DNA of 64,000 bases, from contig JAEMWC010000116.1 in the NCBI GenBank assembly GCA_016490735.1, forward strand, positions 472,501 through 536,500, read 5' to 3'. A program made the translations under genes and the position numbers. Positions 51,401-60,400 of the stretch are shown one piece after another. The DNA comes from Pachyseris speciosa. Taxonomy: Eukaryota > Cnidaria > Anthozoa > Scleractinia > Pachyseridae. The notes beneath the pieces are model-generated. The model did not search any database and was not told the DNA's origin. It worked only from the letters and a program-made list of their open reading frames with translations. Each line of letters starts with the position of its first letter. Position 1 is the first letter of the stretch.

Positions 51401-54400
51401 CACAGGCCAGGCAAGTTAACCGATTGGGCGAGTGAAACACAGCTGTTGAATTTTGTTTTGCTCATGAAATCGAACCATCCACTGCTTACAATCGACTCGA
51501 AGTCGCATCTCATGGCCTGAGAAAATCCAGTTTAAAATAATTTACCCATAGTTGTGGTTGTCTCTCCATTCACATATATTATGACAGTCATGAAAGACCA
51601 GGTTAAGCGGTATTAAGGTCATTGGGCTTGAAGGGTGCTTTTGTGTGGAAAAGTACGGAGGCCAAAATCACAAGCCAATTTATCAAATCAAAATCAGTTT
51701 CCCAATACTCTGACATTCTCTTGCATACAGATGCCATTTTGATGTTGATGTGAGTTCAGACTGTACTTTTGAAATAGGTGAAACTACCCCAGTGTTTTGG
51801 GGGGAAAGGAATGGAAAATGGCATTTATTAATATGTTAAGATGAAAACAGATTTTTACAAAAATCATCACTCTTATGAGCATATAGACACTTAATGTTTT
51901 CCTTACGATTGGTAGAGTTAGCATAATTTTTGAGGCCTTAGCAGATTTGTGGCAGATGTTTTGCATGGTAATTGGGGTACAGTATTGACCTGATACCTTT
52001 TGTAGCATTACAGGACTTTCATAGCTCCTAAGAATTAGGCAGTGTGATATGGTATTGCTGAACATCTTGTGCAGTGCACTTACTATGATTAGCCTATTAC
52101 AGGTGTTTCAGTGAATGATATGATGGTAAACTGACTTGTGTTTCAGGAAATTGTTTGTGTTTTGAGAAACTGTTTTGTGTTATGGGAAACTGATTTTTGT
52201 TTTGGTAAATTGATTTGTGATTGACCCTTTTGGGCCGCTGTAGAAAGGAAAGTGAAAGACCAACAAATAACAGATGGACAACTAAATTTTAAGAATAATT
52301 TTAAATTTTTAAATTTTTATACTTAGCCATACCATTGTATCAGCCTAGCTGTCTGACTCAGTGAACTGTATAGTTGAGAATGATTTGTCAATAGGTGGTT
52401 ATTAAGGGTCTTTCAGCACAAAACGCATTTACACTATGTGAGGAACTGAAAACATGGTTCCTTTATTAACTGGAAGCATTCTTTCAAAATTGGTGTGGTC
52501 TCACGGGAGAAATCAAGTCCTTTCCTGGTGTACCACTGGCTTAGCAATCACAACAACTACAACTGTATCATGCAAAAATGAAATTTAATAATTGTTATAT
52601 TATGGATACACTTGAGCATTTATAAAGACAAGAGTGCATACAAGACACTAAACATCCTGCATCAACTTGTAAACAACTTTATCTGAAACTTTGCAACCTA
52701 AAAGTTGCAGTACAGTCAACTTAATGTAAATGTTTCCAGTAAGGTTTTGCAAACGTCCACTCTATTAGCTAAAACATGTTTTTAAAATTAAATCAACTTT
52801 TTAACTGAGCTCAGCATCACCGTGGTAAAAGAGTTCATGGAAAGCTTGTGCAAATTACCATGCATCTTACATGTACAGTACAACACAATTAGCAATTATC
52901 ACAACTGCAAAGGCAGTCTGAAAATTTTTATGCACACCTTGGGAAGAAAAGCATATTGGCCAACAGATACCAGTCAAAAAAATATGAAAACCAAAACATT
53001 GCAATAGATCACAGTGGAACTGTACACTTTCTCTAAGGCCTTTTCGTGGTCTCTTTTGAAATTGAGCTGAGACGGTCGATTCCAAGGTTCGATTTCATGA
53101 GCAAAAAATCTGGCCCATGCAACAGAAATTTCATTGCCCTGAAGAGTTTCAGGTGGAGCAGCCCACTGCCCGTAAGTAAACCAGAGAAAAAAGCCCAAAC
53201 CAAACAACAATGATCCTAACCAGAGAGAGAGACCAAGTTACATGCTGTTCTTCGCGTGAAGTTTACGATGCCTGCGGTCGGTCTTCATCTTGATTTTTCT
53301 AGTTCCTTACAAGTGACTGTTGCTTGAGTTCAATTTTAATTTGTAGATTTCTGGGTTTTGTGGGTCCCTTGCCACCAAATGTTCCTCGTAGGATAAACCT
53401 GTTGAACGAACGAGACAAGTGGAACCACTAAAAATATTGTTGACAGCAGATTGACCGCTTACTTGTTGGTGTAAGGAGTCATGAAAGGAGTGCGGTATAT
53501 AAGCTGATCAACGATTGGACATAAAAAAAATTCCTTGCCAGAAAATTTCTGCCCAATTATGAAGCTGGATTTCAATAGCTTCTGGAACAAGTCCAATAAA
53601 GAAATTAATGTTCCCAGGGGCTCTCCCAACTGTCTTGTAAACTTTCGCTTGTCCCGAATCTTCGTCCCGTCCCGACTATCTGCCCCTGGGTCTCCGAGGA
53701 TGTATGAATTGGAAACTGAAGGCACATGTTCAGGGCAAAGGATTACTAAAAAAAATGTAATTTCTTTGCCTTGTAAGATGTTCCTTGAGAACTCAGTGTT
53801 TGTTAAATTATAGGAGGGCATTTCTGTGGTTGAATCCGCTGATAACCATGTGTTCATGAAATTATTTTGTTGCATTTCTTACAGTCTACTTGTATTGAAT
53901 CGAGCAGAAGAGTTGTCAGATAAGAACAAACAGAACGAACAAGGTTGAAAAGTCTTTTCTCCCGCTTCAGTGGAATACAAAATGTGACAACAGTTTTTTT
54001 GCAGTGAATAATAATGAAGTGATTGCGTTACGTGATGTCAGAAGGTTTCAAGTTGCTTTTGACATATGCAAATTTCTCCACTGTTTTCAGCACAGTAGAC
54101 AAAATTTGTCCTTGCTCTAGATGCTTTTGCTGCTGAAACAAACATCTTTAATCAATTTTAATTTCACTAAAGACTTGTTTTAAAACAAAAGGAATACAAA
54201 TACAATCAGCAAAAGTTTCAGTGCAAAAATATAATTATTACAATTGCATTTTTCACATGCAAAAGCTACAGGAAATCCAACCTTAGGCGTGAATTTACTT
54301 TTTCACGGTGTGAAATTTTTTCACACAGTGAAATCATGGGTGTTTTTCACGGCGTGAATGATTTCACGGTGGTATGATAAATTTTCCCACTGAGTTCACG

Positions 54401-57400
54401 CCATTTTAAAAGAATTTCATGGAAATTCAGCTTGTTTCAATACATTTCACGATGTCTACCATGAAATCGGTGTCACTGTGAAATTTTGATAAGCCCCCTT
54501 TTCGCATGAAGGGTCACATACATGTACCAGCCCCAAAATAAACAAATTCTCCCATTTACAGTAAATGTTAATTTAACTTGCTTTTTCAAACTCCTCGTAC
54601 AGAATTGTAGCTGGCTACAGGCATCTCTTCACTGTGGTTGCCAGCCGTAATTGTGACAGTCAAGGTGACTAAAAAATCCACAGTAGGACACTGGCGAACA
54701 GTATACTGCAACCTTCATCGAACGATGCCACAAGAACATCACTGAGATTAACCAATATTTTGGATATATGTCTCGAATCTACTATATACATGTCCAAAAA
54801 CAGAATTTTGGTCATAACTTAGCTGTGTGATTAATTACCACTAGTAACTTAACTAGCCTAATAAATATAATAATAAATAAATATATGTATAAATATAATA
54901 CACTACTGTGTATTACAGATTCCTGTCACTAAATAAAAATGGGACTAGGTTTTGACAGACTGTTTGTTATAATAGTCATTCCCTGTTATATATAATGATT
55001 ACAGGTAGCTCAATACTAAAATTAATAACTCCTGCAGGTAGGGTTTAACTTAACCCATTGACTACCGAAGGTTTTTACATTTTCGGAGTGATTTTCCATC
55101 TATAAACAATGAATAGCAATTCATGACTCTTTATTTGAACTACCAGGGAAAAGTGGTGCTGTCCTAAGCCACTGGAGGCTCAAGGTTTCTGAAAACGTCA
55201 TTTTGACGTAGCTATTTTTTATCCGTGAAGCGACAACAATGGCCCAAGTTCGGTTTGCTTGCGATTTCTGCTAAATTTACAGCCATTTTTCATCTTTAGC
55301 GGCTGCCTGATGAGCATCATTAAGCGTGACGGTAGCTAAGAGTCCACTTTCTCAAAGAATCGAGCAAGGTGATGTACTTTGTTGTTGAATTTGGCTTGTT
55401 ACTCAACGAACTGGGAATTTGGCCAGTCGAACACTTAGTACCTTTGGGACTCGACTATTGATGAATTTCTCGACCTACCGCCACATATTTTGGAATTTCT
55501 GTGTACTGAAGATGACCACGAGCAGGAAATTTTGGTGGTAGGTCGGAGTGGCTGTAGACTTAGTTTATATGTAAAAGAACTGGGGGAAGGAACGGGCGCT
55601 GTCAAAAATTCTCGTTAGTTCCCAGCATGCAATGCGCTCGCTCAAGATGTTGAAAATGTCGGGAAGGCCCGAATGCACTGGAACAAAAGGCTGTATCTAC
55701 GCTCGGGAGAAGAATATGAACAAAAAAAGTCATTTCTAAGCTAGAAAAAGGACTGAATTTCGTTATGATGGTTGAATTTTGGTTTTTCGATGATGATTTC
55801 CCTAAAAAACATGAAGGCAAAAAGGGGCATTTTTGTTGTTTCTCTTTGACGTTAAAAACGGCCAGTTTCGTTCTTGTCCAAACTCAAAAGGCCATATTTG
55901 GTAAAAATCGCTACGTTCTTGCATTTATTGGATATCCAAATTTAAAGGGCATTCCATTTCCTGCTCACAACTAACAGTTAAGGCAATATTCGTGCGATTA
56001 AGAAAGTTGCAATGTTTTGAAGCATGGGAGTTTTTTACGGCTGGTTTTGGCCGGCACGGGTGCCAATGGGTTAAGGTTTAGATCTTTAAAATGGTGCCAA
56101 CAGCCAGTACAGCAGTATATACATACTGTCCTTCTCAAACAAGATATGTTTTGCTTCCCTTGTGAGTTACAGTGTAGTTGTAAGAATCAAATTGAAAAAC
56201 AACTAATTATCCCCTTACATCATCATCATTCAACTGAAGAACTTCTTTCCTCTCTTCAGTGAGCTGCTCCTCAGGCAAAACTTCAAAGAATGTTACAGCT
56301 GCTCCATAAATCTTCAGAGGGGAAAATGAATTAAAACTTCTAAGCAAACATGTATTAACAGGGCTGCACTCTAGCAACACCCAGTGGCCCCTGGCGACTT
56401 ACAGTACTTTTGGCTTTGGGCAACAAGGAAATCTTAGTTCTTGCAAAAAAATACTATGTGGGCTCCCAAACTTTCTTTGTAGAGTACAGCTTTGATTAAA
56501 TCCAAGCATGTGACTCACTTGGGTCTCACAGACATTCTAACAGAAAAAATAGTGGGCAAATATAAGCCAGCTGATGGGAGCTGTCAGAATATCCTGGTGA
56601 AAAAGGCTTGCAGAGAAAGGTGTCTTAGGCCTAGTTTTCACTAGCGACGCAAGCACAAAAACATAACTAGCTTATGCCAAGTGAAAACGAACATCATTTT
56701 CGCACTAAGCAAGTGAACGCAAGCATAAGCACAAGCACACACAAGGAAAAAGAAAAATTTTGATCCTTGTGCTTACGCTTGTGCTTATGCTTGCATTAAG
56801 CCTGTTTTCACGGTGAAATAATCACTTATGTTGGCACTTGTGCTTGCGTCGCTAGTGAAAAACCAGGCTTTACAAAATTTACACTATACTATCCTTACCA
56901 CTTAGCAGGCCTTGCTCTGATAGGATCACAGGGTCGATCATCCAGTACATTGTTGGTTTCAGTAAGCAACTAAGGGTTTTTTCAGGTGATTTTTGGTTAG
57001 GCCATCAACCAGCCTCCAAATAAGACTGACATGTATACTACATTGTAGGCCAGACAACATACACCACAAATACTATGGCCTTGTTATGTGGAGAATTTCA
57101 CATAAACAATTGACAGAGACAAAATAAGGCCAATGGCTTAACATAACTGCTCAATGAAGCAAACATCTGAATTAACACAGATATTGCACACACAGGCAGC
57201 ATGATCTTACCAGTCAGGTTAAACTGTAGGACCCAAGTTTATGGGCCTGGGCTTTGAACCCTTAACCATTATGCTCAGCACTCCACACCTCAGTTGTTCA
57301 AGTAGTGTATATACCTGCCAATGTTTTCTGAGTCACATGCGTGATATTACCATCTTCTCATGACTGCAACCTTAAGCTCAACATTAAGCACTGTTTGTTG

Positions 57401-60400
57401 GAACATTCACGGGGAATATTGAATTGAATTTTTGTTGTTTATGTGATAAAGGATAAGTCATCCGGATTTCTAAGTTAGGCGTGAGAAATTGTTCTCAATG
57501 TGTGAGATTGATGTCTTTGGTCCGCAGGCGCGAGCCTCGTTCATAATGCATGAGAGTTGGCAGGGATAAGTGTATAACTCTATCCTGTGGATAAGTCACT
57601 ATCCAACAGATAAAATGTATTGCAACTGATGCACCTTATCCACAGGATGTTACCAACTAAACTAACCAGGTGACAGTCTTAAGTTCATAGACATGCCCTT
57701 CATTTTCAGAGCCACACACTGTAAACCTAATTATGCAACACTGATCGTTGCAATCCAAATATTTGAAGCAATTTACTCCTTCCAATCCAATGTTTAACAA
57801 CCTTCTGGCCCTGTTCTAACCCAAACTTCCTTCTAAAGACATTTCATGTACAAAATCTAACCAAAGCATGCTCACCTTTTGCCCAGATGCTCCAGTGAGA
57901 ATAAATGTAGAGAAAGAAGGAAGTGGGTGTTGAGAGTTTTCTGGCCAGCACTCAATAATTGCTCCTTGAGGAAGACAGAACATTGGGATCTTATCTGGGA
58001 GAGGGAAACCTTGATAATTCTCTACAGGGAACCGGCTTAGGACCTCTGGAAGACAGAAAACAAGAATTATTAATTGTCACTTCCACTACAGCATGTGCGT
58101 AAATAAATAAATATAATAGTTTTGTGTTCATTATCATAGATTGTCATACAAAAAAACAAAAGAAAATAAAAATTGAACCAAAGAAAAACTGAACTATAAC
58201 ATAATATTATATTTCACAAGAACACTTAATACAAACATTCTTTTTAGCATCAAAACTGTAAAACATTGAATTAGACATACCTGCAGGATAAGTGATTGAT
58301 CGCAGTCTAGCTAAGGACTTTCTGTAACAGAGATACACATCGGAACCAACCTAAGGAGGAAGTTACAATTTTCAGTTGACTATTAATTAAAAACACTATT
58401 CATGAGAGATTTCCCCCAGGCTAGGGTTGTGATCAATTGAAGAGTGTTCTGCAAAAGGGGTGTATATCGCTTTTTTGCCTTAAAATCAGAATCTTTCTAA
58501 AATCACTCTATTTTGGCATACTGCAGACTGGTTATGATGTCAGAAATGAAGTTCTGTACTTATTTTGCGATTAAAAAGCTAGCATCCGAAGGATTACAGT
58601 ACCGCCTGAAAGTATTGACCCATCGGGACGAGGCGATACCTTGTCTATACCGCAGGTAGTGGCCGTGCGTCCACCGCGGTACAAAAAAATTGTTCCCGCA
58701 GGAAAACCGAGGTACAATTTTGTCACAGGAATACCGCGGGAGAAAAGACGAGGTAATGCCGCGGGGAAAGAACAATGACGATTAATTCCAGGAGTCAAAA
58801 AAGCGGAAGGACTGTAAGGTGCGAAGATTCACGGACATAAAAATAACGCTGCGCATGATTTGCGTATGGACTCGTAATTTTTGAACCGGCCTCTATATAA
58901 TGTCTGTAATGTAAAATAGAAGTCTTTGAAATGCTAAGGGGCTTGCCCTGGTTAAACGCCTGCCTTGGTTAAACGCCGTATTTCACATGTGAAGTACGGC
59001 ATTCGTCACAATTTTTGGCTTGCACGTCATGCAAGTATCACGCAAAAAAAAATAAAATCACTTATCTTTCAATAAATTAAGTCAAGAAACTGACAGAGAT
59101 AGTGTAGAAGAGTAATAAATAAAAACCGTATCAAAGTTTCAGCGTTGTGCGATATTCCGGACTCGAGTTATTCGGTATAGGGTACTACTCAAAATTATAG
59201 TTTTTAGTATAGAGACGCCATGCTGGCACCGTGTTCCTGTGAGGAACCCCAACATGGCGGTCGGAAATCCATTGGAAACATCTGGAGCTCACTTTTTCTC
59301 TCGCAAAAGATTTTTTCTCTCTGCTAAACTTCAAAACATTCGCAGACACTTCTCTTAACATTATTGGTTATTCAGAACTCAAAAGCACAACGTAAATCGA
59401 TATTTTCGCGTACGTGATATGTTTCTCAGACGCAACCACGATGTCAGGCATTGTAAAAAAATCTAAATTCAAACTGCTTTATTTTCAAAACAAAGCATGC
59501 TACCGAGCTGAAAACATGCAAGCAGATATATCTTTAAAATGTCTTTAACCTGATGAGGTAAAACCTCAAAATTTTTAATTTTAGTTTTTTCTGACGACAT
59601 GTGCTGATTTTGTTTGGATCGGCTGAGGCGTTCTTCACAGCTGGCCTTTTCTTCCATTCTAAACTTAATTCGCGGACAACTTGGGAAATTTTAAAATTTC
59701 GTCTATAGAACGACAAAATTCTTAACTTGACATACTCGGATGTTCGAACCACCTTTGCTCCAGAGCTCACGTTGTGTTGTCGTCACATGCCGTGCTCGAA
59801 TTTGCATAAAACGCCGATACACACCAACGACCAATTGAATTTGGATTTGTTCTTTGAAATCTCGGCCTGCCTTACTTAGAATTTCTTGGTAATTTGTTCG
59901 CTTCCCTTAATATCTTAGTTCTAAATAACTTCGAGTCAATCTAACAACGTTTTGGATCTGTGATAAGCTTAATTCAAAATTCCTGTCCAGTTGCCGGACA
60001 TTGAGACATAACATGTAAATTGATATTCGTGCTCTGAGCAGCATAACATGTAAATTTCATATTCGTGCTCTGAGCGTCACAAAACATGCCGAAATATTCT
60101 TTCCTTTCTTTCTTTCCATCAAGATGCCAACATATCTGTTTACAGGTCACATTCCACAGGTCAGCACACACTGTAAATGAATAAAACTTTGAAGCCGAAC
60201 TCCACGCGAGCGCGCTAGGCATAAATGCGCGCTTCCAAGATTCGATTCAAAATAGTCGCTACAATCGCTAATATCAAAATAATTTACAATCAAAATATTT
60301 CTCCAAAAATTTTTATTTATGGTTCGATTCTAACAACAGAATCATTTCTGCCCATGCATCAAAAAAGCTGATAGATCTATGTGTAGCGACCATGACTGTC

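Noticed and set aside
53459..53875. 138-residue minus-strand ORF and its plus-strand shadow
   Set aside because: It falls in the inverted arm of the 50055-54517 element. The matching arm does not encode the same protein.
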